Source: a bacterium
Lineage (GTDB): Bacteria; UBA4055
Direction of reading: 5' to 3'
DNA length: 5,262 nt
NCBI GenBank assembly: GCA_029559475.1
Contig: JAKQBN010000068.1
Span: 1 to 5,262, forward strand
The notes beneath the pieces are model-generated. The model ran no database searches and was not told where the DNA came from. It saw only the letters and a program-made list of their open reading frames with translations. Positions 1 to 5,262 of this stretch are shown piece after piece. Made by a program: the position numbers and the translations under genes. Position 1 is the stretch's first letter. Every line of letters begins with the position of its first letter.

Positions 1-727
1 CGTTCAGCGAAATATTTTCAAAAAGGTAAATCGATAAAAATTTTCCGGATAATATTCCAAAAAATATAATAGATGCAAGTTGAAAATAAATTCTATACCT
101 GTTTAATTTCTTTACGAATAATGCTATTATAGATATTAATAGAATAAAATATAGAACCGGTGAAAGCTTATTTTCAATCCACTTTAGAGAAACCTTCTGC
201 TCAGTATTTTCATATTCGATCTTTCCGGTATAAATTGCTGATCTTTTTATTAAAATATCTCTAACTGCAGAAGTGGTGTAAGTCGCTCCGGTAACAGCAT
301 CGACCTTCAGTTCTGAAACTTCAGCAATGGTTTTTCCATTCCATGAACCGAAAAATTTAATATTTTTCAATCCTTCTATCCAGGAAGAAGTTTCATTATT
401 CGGCAGGATACCAAGACCTATAATTTTCTCATCGTTATCAGCAGCTATGACCAAAGGTAAAGGACCTCCATAGCCTGTAAAATTATCACAGTAGGGAGTT
501 GTCAGAATGAATTTGCCGACGATATTCATCTCTCCATCATAAACAAGCGACCACTTATTTATATAATTCACTTCTTCGACCGATGCTGCCGAGGGGATCA
601 TTTCCTGAATGTAGGGGATAAGATCATTCGTCCTGAAATCGAATTGTTCCTTCACTTCTCGCTTTGAAAAAAATACAACTGCCGATAATGCTATTATTAC
701 GGGTATTTTCCACAGATATCTTTTCAA
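1..727 (-). CDS. Membrane-anchored FMN-binding domain protein, partial (3' end beyond window)
   Basis: The frame is open for 242 codons from a TTG at 727 to the window edge, with no stop or frameshift. Residues 2-7 are basic/aromatic (KRYLWK) and about 8-20 are hydrophobic, forming a signal anchor. A soluble, presumably extracytoplasmic domain follows. It contains GYGGPL (about 85-90), ILPNNET (about 107-113) and DAVTGAT (143-149). The last matches the Dxx[S/T]GA[S/T] motif at which ApbE attaches FMN covalently, making Thr149 the likely site. Helices at about 190-206 and 213-235 follow. This order resembles NosR-like and RnfG/NqrC-like proteins, and NosR-like members often continue into a polyferredoxin-type membrane domain with 4Fe-4S clusters; that part, if present, lies outside the window. 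The inferred role is electron transfer at the membrane. TTG is chosen because the in-frame stop (TAA) is only 14 codons upstream, no ATG or GTG lies between, and AAGGCGG sits 6 bases before it. The gene is more AT-rich than the pst genes. The FMN-domain call is firm; the specific pathway is unknown. Confidence 0.85.
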   Translation of the reverse strand, partial: MKRYLWKIPVIIALSAVVFFSKREVKEQFDFRTNDLIPYIQEMIPSAASVEEVNYINKWSLVYDGEMNIVGKFILTTPYCDNFTGYGGPLPLVIAADNDEKIIGLGILPNNETSSWIEGLKNIKFFGSWNGKTIAEVSELKVDAVTGATYTTSAVRDILIKRSAIYTGKIEYENTEQKVSLKWIENKLSPVLYFILLISIIALFVKKLNRYRIYFQLASIIFFGILSGKFLSIYLFENISLN

Positions 728-753
728 AAAAAACCGCCTTTTAATTAAGGCGG
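726..753 (-). terminator. Intrinsic terminator of the pst-phoU operon
   Basis: On the minus strand CCGCCTT (753-747), a 6-base loop AATTAA, and AAGGCGG (740-734) form a perfect 7-bp stem, followed at once by eight T (733-726). It begins 40 bases after the phoU stop codon. This is a canonical rho-independent terminator for transcription from phoU. On the plus strand the stem is not followed by a T tract, so it should work in one direction only. Its T tract overlaps the TTG start of the next gene. Confidence 0.9.
734..740 (-). promoter_or_regulatory. Shine-Dalgarno-like site of the FMN protein gene, inside the terminator stem
   Basis: On the minus strand AAGGCGG, one mismatch from AAGGAGG, is followed by six T and the TTG start at 727. 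The same seven bases form the 3' arm of the phoU terminator, so the site would be base-paired in any read-through transcript. It supports the TTG start because no other start codon has a comparable site. Its use is inferred from position and spacing only. Confidence 0.5.
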
Positions 754-754
754 A

Positions 755-783
755 ATTATATGGTATTTACAAACAAAAGACAA
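755..783 (-). promoter_or_regulatory. Candidate sigma-70-type promoter for the FMN protein gene
   Basis: On the minus strand TTGTCT (783-778; four of six matches to TTGACA) is separated by exactly 17 bases from a perfect TATAAT (760-755). Transcription would start about 6-9 bases further on, near 746-749, inside or at the edge of the terminator loop. Such a transcript would have a leader of only about 20 bases. The whole promoter lies between the phoU stop and the terminator. The region is AT-rich, so a chance match is possible. Confidence 0.5.
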
Positions 784-792
784 GGATAAAGA

Positions 793-1446
793 TCATCCCT
801 GATGCCTGACAATAGTTCCGTTTATCATATACACGACATCTTCGGCTATATTTGTCGCGTGATCTCCGATCCTTTCCAGAGCTCTGGATATAGTGAGATA
901 CTGCGATAGGATCTCAAAGCTGTTCGGCTTGTCTTTTAAAGCATCTCCCACTTTTTTGAATACGTTCTTGTGAAGTTCATCTATCTCCTCATCAGCCTCC
1001 ATTACAGCTTCGGCTTTCTTTTCATCCAGCTCTATAAGCGCGTCTATGCTGTTCTTGACCATTAGTAGAGATCTTTCGCACATAAGCGTAAAGTCAAAGA
1101 CGGGATTTTTCTGATCAAGTTCGATTATCCTGACGCTTCTTTCCGCGATATTGACCGCTAGATCACCGATCCTCTCGAGATCGGAATTGATCTTGAGCAT
1201 CGAAATAATAAATCTCAGATCAATAGCTACGGGCTGATATAGTGCAAGGAGCTTTAGACACTCTTCCTCGATCTCTATTTCCAGCCTGTCTATATCATTA
1301 TCTTTTTCGATCACCTGCATTGCAAGTTCTTTATCGTTCTCATATACCGATCTGACCGCGTTCCTGACATCCTCTTCGACAAGAGCGCAGTACTCATAAA
1401 ATCTTTTTTTAAGTCTAATTAATTCAGCCTGTAAATACTTTGACAT
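793..1446 (-). CDS. phoU: Phosphate signalling and transport regulator PhoU
   Basis: The 217-residue product has the usual PhoU length and consists of two homologous three-helix-bundle domains. Each carries the family metal-binding signature: ERIGD 91-95 with NIAE 99-102, and ERIGD 191-195 with NIAED 199-203, exactly 100 residues apart. The acidic clusters bind metal ions (iron or manganese in characterised homologues). No signal peptide or membrane segment is seen, so the protein is cytoplasmic. In known systems PhoU links the Pst transporter to the PhoR kinase, silences the Pho regulon when phosphate is plentiful, and limits phosphate uptake. The ATG at 1446 is well supported: AGGAGG (1457-1452) lies five bases upstream and overlaps the pstB TAG stop, implying translational coupling. 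It is the last gene of the operon, with an intrinsic terminator just downstream. Both metal motifs are intact and nothing looks truncated. Confidence 0.96.
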   Translation of the reverse strand: MSKYLQAELIRLKKRFYEYCALVEEDVRNAVRSVYENDKELAMQVIEKDNDIDRLEIEIEEECLKLLALYQPVAIDLRFIISMLKINSDLERIGDLAVNIAERSVRIIELDQKNPVFDFTLMCERSLLMVKNSIDALIELDEKKAEAVMEADEEIDELHKNVFKKVGDALKDKPNSFEILSQYLTISRALERIGDHATNIAEDVVYMINGTIVRHQG

Positions 1447-1455
1447 GACTTCCTC

Positions 1456-2238
1456 CTATCCGAATTGTCCGGTTATGTATTCTTCAGTTCTTTTCTGATC
1501 TGGATTCGTGAATATTTTCGTGGTTTTATTGAATTCTATAAGGTTCCCGATGTAGAAGAACGCCGTATTGTCAGATACCCTGGAAGCCTGCTGCATATTG
1601 TGAGTCACTATTATGATCGTAACCTGATGTTTCAATTCGCCGATCAGCTCCTCTATCCTGTTGGTTGACTGAGGGTCCAATGAACTTGTAGGCTCATCCA
1701 TGAGAAGAACTTCCGGTTCGACCGCCAGTGCTCTCGCTATAGAAAGTCTCTGCTGCTGCCCGCCCGATAGGCTTCCGCCCGGCGTTTTCAGCCTGTCTTT
1801 TACTTCTTCCCACAGAGCAGACTGCCTTAATGATCTTTCGCAGACTTCGTCCAGAAGGCTTTTATTCTTGATCCCTACAAGTTTCAAGCCTGCTACAACG
1901 TTGTCGTAAATGGACATCGTAGGGAAGGGAGTGGGCTTCTGGAATACCATTCCGATCTTTCTCCGGATAGTAACAGGATCGATCTTCGGATCGTAAATAT
2001 CAGTACCGTCTATCAGAGCTTTTCCTGTCACTCTTGCGCCTCTCGTCAGATCGTGCATTCTGTTCAGAGCTCTTAAGAATGTGGTCTTACCGCAGCCTGA
2101 CGGGCCGATAAAAGCGGTCACCTGTTTGTCGAATATCTGTAGGCTCACATTTTTTACGCCGGGATTCTGACCGTAAAAAACTGACAGGTCTATGGTTTCG
2201 AGTCTGATCTTGTTTTCATTAGAAGGTTCATTATTCAT
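1456..2238 (-). CDS. pstB: Phosphate ABC transporter ATP-binding protein PstB
   Basis: The 260-residue product is full length for PstB and has a complete set of ABC ATPase motifs in order: Walker A GPSGCGKT 45-52, Q-loop glutamine Gln100 in VFQKPTPFP (a PstB-typical stretch), ABC signature LSGGQQQR 157-164, Walker B VLLMDE 177-182 with catalytic Glu182, D-loop SSLDPQ 185-190, and switch histidine His213 in VTHNM. It hydrolyses ATP as a dimer on the cytoplasmic face of the PstC-PstA channel to drive phosphate import. The C-terminus (EEYITGQFG) is also typical of PstB. The ATG at 2238 lies ten bases after the pstA stop, with AGGA overlapping that stop and eight bases of spacing. All key residues are present, so it should be active. 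No internal promoter was evident between it and pstA. Confidence 0.97.
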   Translation of the reverse strand: MNNEPSNENKIRLETIDLSVFYGQNPGVKNVSLQIFDKQVTAFIGPSGCGKTTFLRALNRMHDLTRGARVTGKALIDGTDIYDPKIDPVTIRRKIGMVFQKPTPFPTMSIYDNVVAGLKLVGIKNKSLLDEVCERSLRQSALWEEVKDRLKTPGGSLSGGQQQRLSIARALAVEPEVLLMDEPTSSLDPQSTNRIEELIGELKHQVTIIIVTHNMQQASRVSDNTAFFYIGNLIEFNKTTKIFTNPDQKRTEEYITGQFG

Positions 2239-2248
2239 CTTCTGTATC

Positions 2249-3106
2249 CTATTTTTTATCTCTTATAACGAATCTTGCAATTATAAATGAAGCTATGATA
2301 ACCGCGAGAAGGACTATCGCCGCCGCCCATCCCATGTCGTGCCAGTGTTCATAAGGACTTATGGCAAGATTATACAGCCTTTGCGGAAGAGTATCTACAG
2401 GTCCCGTGAACCAGCCTGTCCATTTAATCGGCAGATAGTTATTCCCGAATGATGTGAATACTAACGGTGCGGCTTCTCCGGCGGCTCTTGCGAAAGCGAT
2501 CAGAAATCCTGTTACAAGACCGACCTTCGCCGCCGGGATGATCGTTGAAAGGATCACACGCCAGCGGGGGAGACCTATTGCCAGCCCGGCTTCCCTGATA
2601 GACCACGGAATGTTCATCAGAGCGCTTTCTGTGGCTCTCGCGATTATCGGGAACATTACGAATGCCAACGCAACTCCGCCTGAAAGTCCCGAGAATGTTC
2701 CCATCGGTTTCACTACGAGAGTAAAAGCGAGGAGACCTTTAAGTACGGCCGGCATTCCGTTCAGAGTATCATTGAGCACTCTAAGAACAGGATTTGCCCA
2801 GTGATCGGGATATTCGGAGAGCATTACGCCGGCTCCGACCCCGAACGGGATCGCTATCAGAACGGCGATCAGGTCAACAACTATGGTGCCGAGCATTGTA
2901 TGAACCAGCCCTGTCGGTTCTCCCATCATCGCTCTTGTCGGCGATCCTAGTTCCTTTGTGAAAAGATCGATGCTTAAAGCATCGAATCCTTTTGCGATAA
3001 CATAAACTATTATTATGAATAATGGAATTAATATCACTATGGTGTTGAGGATTATAAGGGATAACATGATGTTATCGCGGATATATCTTCTTCTGAGGCT
3101 TATCAT
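2249..3106 (-). CDS. pstA: Phosphate ABC transporter permease PstA
   Basis: The 285-residue inner-membrane subunit pairs with PstC to form the phosphate channel. A basic N-terminus (RRRYIR, 5-10) precedes six likely membrane segments, at about 14-38, 73-97, 115-133, 141-157, 196-215 and 259-280. The cytoplasmic EAA loop that docks onto PstB begins at [14 protein letters not shown] (171-184). The charged pair Arg207/Glu211 in ARAAGEAAP is conserved in the family and lies in a membrane segment. The ATG at 3106 overlaps the pstC stop in ATGA, with GGGAGG (3121-3116) nine bases upstream, so the two permease genes are probably translationally coupled for equal amounts. The name PstA rather than PstC rests on the position next to pstB and on the AGEAAP sequence, where PstC proteins have IGET. 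Codons 43-49 contain a 19-base palindrome, listed separately. Confidence 0.96.
   Translation of the reverse strand: MISLRRRYIRDNIMLSLIILNTIVILIPLFIIIVYVIAKGFDALSIDLFTKELGSPTRAMMGEPTGLVHTMLGTIVVDLIAVLIAIPFGVGAGVMLSEYPDHWANPVLRVLNDTLNGMPAVLKGLLAFTLVVKPMGTFSGLSGGVALAFVMFPIIARATESALMNIPWSIREAGLAIGLPRWRVILSTIIPAAKVGLVTGFLIAFARAAGEAAPLVFTSFGNNYLPIKWTGWFTGPVDTLPQRLYNLAISPYEHWHDMGWAAAIVLLAVIIASFIIARFVIRDKK
2967..2985. repeat. 19-bp near-perfect palindrome inside pstA
   Basis: TCGATGCTT and AAGCATCGA flank a single central A, giving nine-base arms with no mismatch. It lies in the early coding part of pstA, in the extracytoplasmic stretch between the first two membrane helices. No other copy was noticed in the window. 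It could be a protein-binding site or a small mRNA hairpin, but it may equally be a by-product of the coding sequence. Confidence 0.4.
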
Positions 3107-4092
3107 ACGGCTCTGCCTCCCGTAATTGCATATTTTCTCTGGATCCAGGCTGCGACAAGATTAACCACAAGCGATATTAAGAAAAGATAGAATCCCACGG
3201 CCATAAGGCTGGCGAGATGAATGTTTTCGACGGCTTCCCTGAACTCGTTCACGATGACCGATGCCATTGTTGAACCCGGCCCGAATATAGTGAAGGGGAG
3301 AGTGTTCTTGTTTCCGATAAGCATGGCTACAGCCATTGTTTCACCGATAGCTCTTCCGAGGGAGAGCATCGCTCCGGCCAAAATTCCGCCTCTTGAGTAC
3401 GGGATAACCGCCATCCTGATGACCTCCCACTTCGTAGCTCCGAGTGCTGAAGCGGCTTCCCTCTGTTCCTTGGGGACCATTCTGAAAGAATCGCAAGCCA
3501 GAGCGGTAGTAAAAGGGATTATCATTATTGTAAGGATTATCGTGGCGGTAAGCATTCCGTAACCTGCGGGATTACCAAGAATCGGAGTCAGTGTCGGCGC
3601 ATTTTCAAGCGACCACAGATATACAGGCATATAGACCGAATCCCTTACCCAAGGTGTGAATATAAATATTCCCCAGATCCCTATTACTACGGACGGTACA
3701 GCAGCAATTAGATTAACAAGGTTTTCAATTATATATCCGAGCCATTTAGGCGCATATTCAGCCGTGAATATCGCTATAGCTACCGCCGGCAGAAATGACA
3801 GAGCCAGCGCGGCAAGACTGGTCACTAAAGTTCCGACTATGAACGGCCATGTTCCGAACTCCATTGAAATAGCCGCATCCCAGACCCGTCCGGTCATAAA
3901 TCCGAAGAACCCGAATTTGCTTATAGCTTCGGTTCCGCTGAAATAAAGAGAAACGGCCATAGCTATAGTAGTAAAAATAACTATAAACCCTAAAATGAAA
4001 ATGCCGTACGCGAAAATTCTGTCACCCAGCCATCCGTATAAAGCTGAGGGCGACAGACTGATCTTTTTATTTGTCAAATTATTTCCTGTCAT
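3103..4092 (-). CDS. pstC: Phosphate ABC transporter permease PstC
   Basis: The 329-residue product (from ATG 4092) is the second channel subunit and has the usual PstC length. Six membrane segments are likely at about 27-51, 83-108, 121-146, 180-199, 236-258 and 294-315. The EAA loop REAASALGATKWEVIRMAVIP (split here as REAASALGAT, 211-220, then KWEVIRMAVIP, 221-231) contacts PstB. GRAIGET (246-252) carries the conserved membrane Arg/Glu pair. The frame is also open upstream to a GTG at 4131, but that codon lies inside a strong intergenic hairpin, has no good ribosome site, and adds an atypical 13 residues (MPVLLYF...). ATG 4092 has AGGGAG ending five bases before it and gives a basic, polar N-terminus (MTGNNLTNKK), so I prefer it. 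The stop overlaps the pstA start by four bases. Translation of this gene is separated from pstS by the hairpin, which probably sets it below pstS. Confidence 0.95.
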   Translation of the reverse strand: MTGNNLTNKKISLSPSALYGWLGDRIFAYGIFILGFIVIFTTIAMAVSLYFSGTEAISKFGFFGFMTGRVWDAAISMEFGTWPFIVGTLVTSLAALALSFLPAVAIAIFTAEYAPKWLGYIIENLVNLIAAVPSVVIGIWGIFIFTPWVRDSVYMPVYLWSLENAPTLTPILGNPAGYGMLTATIILTIMIIPFTTALACDSFRMVPKEQREAASALGATKWEVIRMAVIPYSRGGILAGAMLSLGRAIGETMAVAMLIGNKNTLPFTIFGPGSTMASVIVNEFREAVENIHLASLMAVGFYLFLISLVVNLVAAWIQRKYAITGGRAV

Positions 4093-4117
4093 TTTCTCTC
4101 CCTGAGAAGAAAAGTAT

Positions 4118-4152
4118 AAAAGGACGGGCACCCTTTACAGGCGCCCATCCCC
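4118..4152 (-). terminator. Intercistronic hairpin with short U tract (attenuator or 3' stabiliser) between pstS and pstC
   Basis: On the minus strand GGATGGGCGCC (4150-4140), a 7-base loop, and GGTGCCCGTCC (4132-4122) form an 11-bp stem with two G-U wobbles. Two further G-U pairs at the base (4152-4151 with 4121-4120) are possible. It is followed by TTTTATACTTTT. The stem is GC-rich but the T tract is broken, so termination is probably partial. It starts about 25 bases after the pstS stop. It would allow more PstS than PstCAB, either by partial termination or by protecting the pstS 3' end, as is common for binding-protein genes in ABC operons. The structure is seen in the sequence; the role is inferred. 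Confidence 0.7.
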
Positions 4153-4155
4153 GAA

Positions 4156-4174
4156 ATATTGTCTATGTCAATAT
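4156..4174. repeat. Small inverted repeat just after pstS
   Basis: ATATTG and CAATAT flank a 7-base spacer, immediately after the pstS stop codon and just upstream (on the minus strand) of the larger hairpin. It is AT-rich and would be a weak hairpin in RNA. It could be an operator-like half-site pair, but I recognise no known binding motif. Confidence 0.3.
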
Positions 4175-4176
4175 AT

Positions 4177-5259
4177 TTACCCGAGTATTTTCTTACCGAT
4201 TTCTTCTCCGTTCCATTTCAGCTGGCGGATCATTTCTTTATTTCTGTCAACAGCAGCTTTCGGAAGCTTCGAATATCCTAGTTTTTCCGAGAGTTTCTGT
4301 CCGTCAGTTATTGACCATACTAAGAATTTTATCAGTTCTTCAGCTTCGGATTTGGTTTTTATCGCTTTGTTCTTTTCAAGATTCTCGTAAACAAGCATCC
4401 ATGTAAATCCTGCGATCGGATAACCGGTTTTAGCAGGTGTGTCTGTAAAGATTATTCTTGTGTCTTCCGGAAGTTCTATATTAGCGGCTTCAGATGTAGC
4501 TTCAAAACTCGGTTTTATTGTATTTCCGGCTTTATTTACTACATAACCGTAAGTGATCTTGTTAAGCATTGCGTAAGCAAAGCTCATATATCCTATAGCG
4601 CCGGGAGTATTCTGTACAACGCCTGCAACTCCTTCGTTTCCTTTTCCGCCGACTCCGAGAGGCCAGTTGACGCTTGTCGCCGATCCGATCTTGTCGTTCC
4701 ATTCTTTATTTACTTTTGACAGATAGCTTGTCCATATGTTGGTCGTTCCTGAACCGTCGGATCTGTGAGCTACTGTTATAGGCATAGCGGGTATTTTGAC
4801 GGAAGGATTAAGATCCTGAATTTTTTTATCGTTCCATTTAGTTATTTTGCCAAGATATATTTCTGCAAGAACCTGTCCGTTGAATACCAGACCTTCTTTG
4901 ACGCCGGGAAGGTTGTAACCTACTACGACATCAGCAAGGGTTATCGGCATGTTAAAAGCTTTTCCGCCGGTTTTTTTCTCTACTTCTGTTATTACTTCAT
5001 CTTTCAAATACGCTTCTGTCATTCCGAACATTATTGTCTGCTCGCCGAACTGACGTATACCGCCGCCCGATCCGATAGACTGATAATTAACCGTTACTCT
5101 ACCGTCCGTTATTGTTCTGTACTGATCCGCCATTGCAGTTACCAACGGTGCCGGAAAAGATGCGCCTGCGCCGATAATTTCGACTTTTTGTGCAGCGTAA
5201 ACAGTTCCGATAGCGGCTGTAATTATTATCGCTGCGATTACTTTTTTTACTGATTTCAT
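4177..5259 (-). CDS. pstS: Periplasmic phosphate-binding protein PstS
   Basis: The 360-residue product binds inorganic phosphate in the periplasm and delivers it to PstCA. A type I signal peptide is clear: KSVKK, a hydrophobic core (about 7-18) and VYA-A around 20-23. There is no lipobox cysteine, so the mature protein should be soluble. Ligand motifs align with E. coli PstS from memory: GAGASFPAP 30-38 (Ser34 for Thr10), IGSGGG 62-67 (Ser64 for Ser38), and RSDGSGTT 166-173 (Arg166, Asp168, Ser170 and Thr172 for Arg135, Asp137, Ser139 and Thr141). IYLGKITKWND 134-144 and PGAIGYMSFAYA 219-230 are also family-typical. One ligand residue differs: FGMTEAYL (78-85) has Glu82 where E. coli has Asp56 in FGASDAPL. 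It is the first gene of the operon as seen. The ATG at 5259 gives a proper signal peptide, but only three upstream bases are in the window, so its ribosome site and promoter cannot be judged. Confidence 0.97.
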   Translation of the reverse strand: MKSVKKVIAAIIITAAIGTVYAAQKVEIIGAGASFPAPLVTAMADQYRTITDGRVTVNYQSIGSGGGIRQFGEQTIMFGMTEAYLKDEVITEVEKKTGGKAFNMPITLADVVVGYNLPGVKEGLVFNGQVLAEIYLGKITKWNDKKIQDLNPSVKIPAMPITVAHRSDGSGTTNIWTSYLSKVNKEWNDKIGSATSVNWPLGVGGKGNEGVAGVVQNTPGAIGYMSFAYAMLNKITYGYVVNKAGNTIKPSFEATSEAANIELPEDTRIIFTDTPAKTGYPIAGFTWMLVYENLEKNKAIKTKSEAEELIKFLVWSITDGQKLSEKLGYSKLPKAAVDRNKEMIRQLKWNGEEIGKKILG

Positions 5260-5262
5260 TTC

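Noticed and set aside
891-1190. Two similar DNA stretches in phoU about 300 bases apart as a repeat element
   Set aside because: They encode the two homologous ERIGDxAxNIAE metal motifs of the PhoU domains, so the similarity reflects the protein's internal duplication.
2454-2804. Plus-strand open frames opposite pstA, pstC and pstB
   Set aside because: All lie wholly or largely inside strongly supported minus-strand genes, have no recognisable domains and no operon context.
4145-4170. TTGACA on the minus strand after pstS (4170-4165) as a promoter -35 for pstCAB-phoU
   Set aside because: At 16-18 bases downstream there is only GC-rich sequence (ATGGGC region, the hairpin arm) and no -10-like hexamer.
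4159-4170. Adjacent TTGACA/TAGACA hexamers as a Pho box
   Set aside because: Known Pho boxes are repeats spaced by about 4-5 bases (period about 11); these abut directly and lie after pstS, not before it.
4765-5253. Plus-strand open frame of 162 codons opposite pstS
   Set aside because: It is antisense to a clear PstS gene, rich in Cys/Tyr/Phe with no recognisable domain, and is a shadow of the minus-strand codon pattern.

Overview
The window holds a complete high-affinity phosphate uptake operon, pstS-pstC-pstA-pstB-phoU, all on the minus strand and read from right to left. It is followed, still on the minus strand, by the 5' part of a membrane-anchored flavoprotein gene that runs off the left edge. 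Nearly every base is either coding on the minus strand or in a short intergenic space. I see no RNA gene, mobile element or CRISPR array, and no plus-strand gene: plus-strand open frames are shadows of the minus-strand genes.

Layout, in transcription order. pstS (5259 to 4177) encodes the periplasmic phosphate-binding protein. An intergenic space of about 85 bases with a strong hairpin and a short U tract follows. pstC (best start 4092, end 3103) and pstA (3106 to 2249) encode the two permease subunits and overlap by four bases (ATGA). pstB (2238 to 1456) encodes the ATPase. phoU (1446 to 793) encodes the signalling and regulatory protein, and its Shine-Dalgarno overlaps the pstB stop. A textbook intrinsic terminator (753 to 726) closes the operon. 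The partial gene (727 to 1) begins with TTG in the terminator's own T tract and encodes an N-terminal signal anchor, an extracytoplasmic FMN-binding domain with an ApbE-type flavinylation motif, and at least two further membrane helices.

How it works together: PstS captures phosphate in the periplasm and delivers it to the PstCA channel, and PstB hydrolyses ATP to drive import. PhoU couples transporter state to a phosphate-sensing histidine kinase (PhoR type) and restrains uptake. No phoB/phoR gene lies in the window, and the promoter upstream of pstS, where a Pho box would be expected, is outside it. The flavoprotein looks functionally unrelated (membrane electron transfer) and has a plausible promoter of its own.

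Organism: PstS has a type I signal peptide with no lipobox cysteine, which suggests a diderm (Gram-negative-type) bacterium. Composition is mixed: about 29% G+C in the first 300 bases, and about 62% over 2521-2640 in pstA. The flavinylated membrane redox protein would fit an anaerobic or respiratory bacterium, possibly from a poorly cultured phylum, but I cannot place it more precisely.

The most unusual spot is 725-783. A consensus-like promoter, the phoU terminator, a Shine-Dalgarno-like sequence and the TTG start of the flavoprotein gene are superimposed, so that a transcript from the local promoter would escape both termination and Shine-Dalgarno masking. I see no clearly new biological system; the pst operon itself is conventional.
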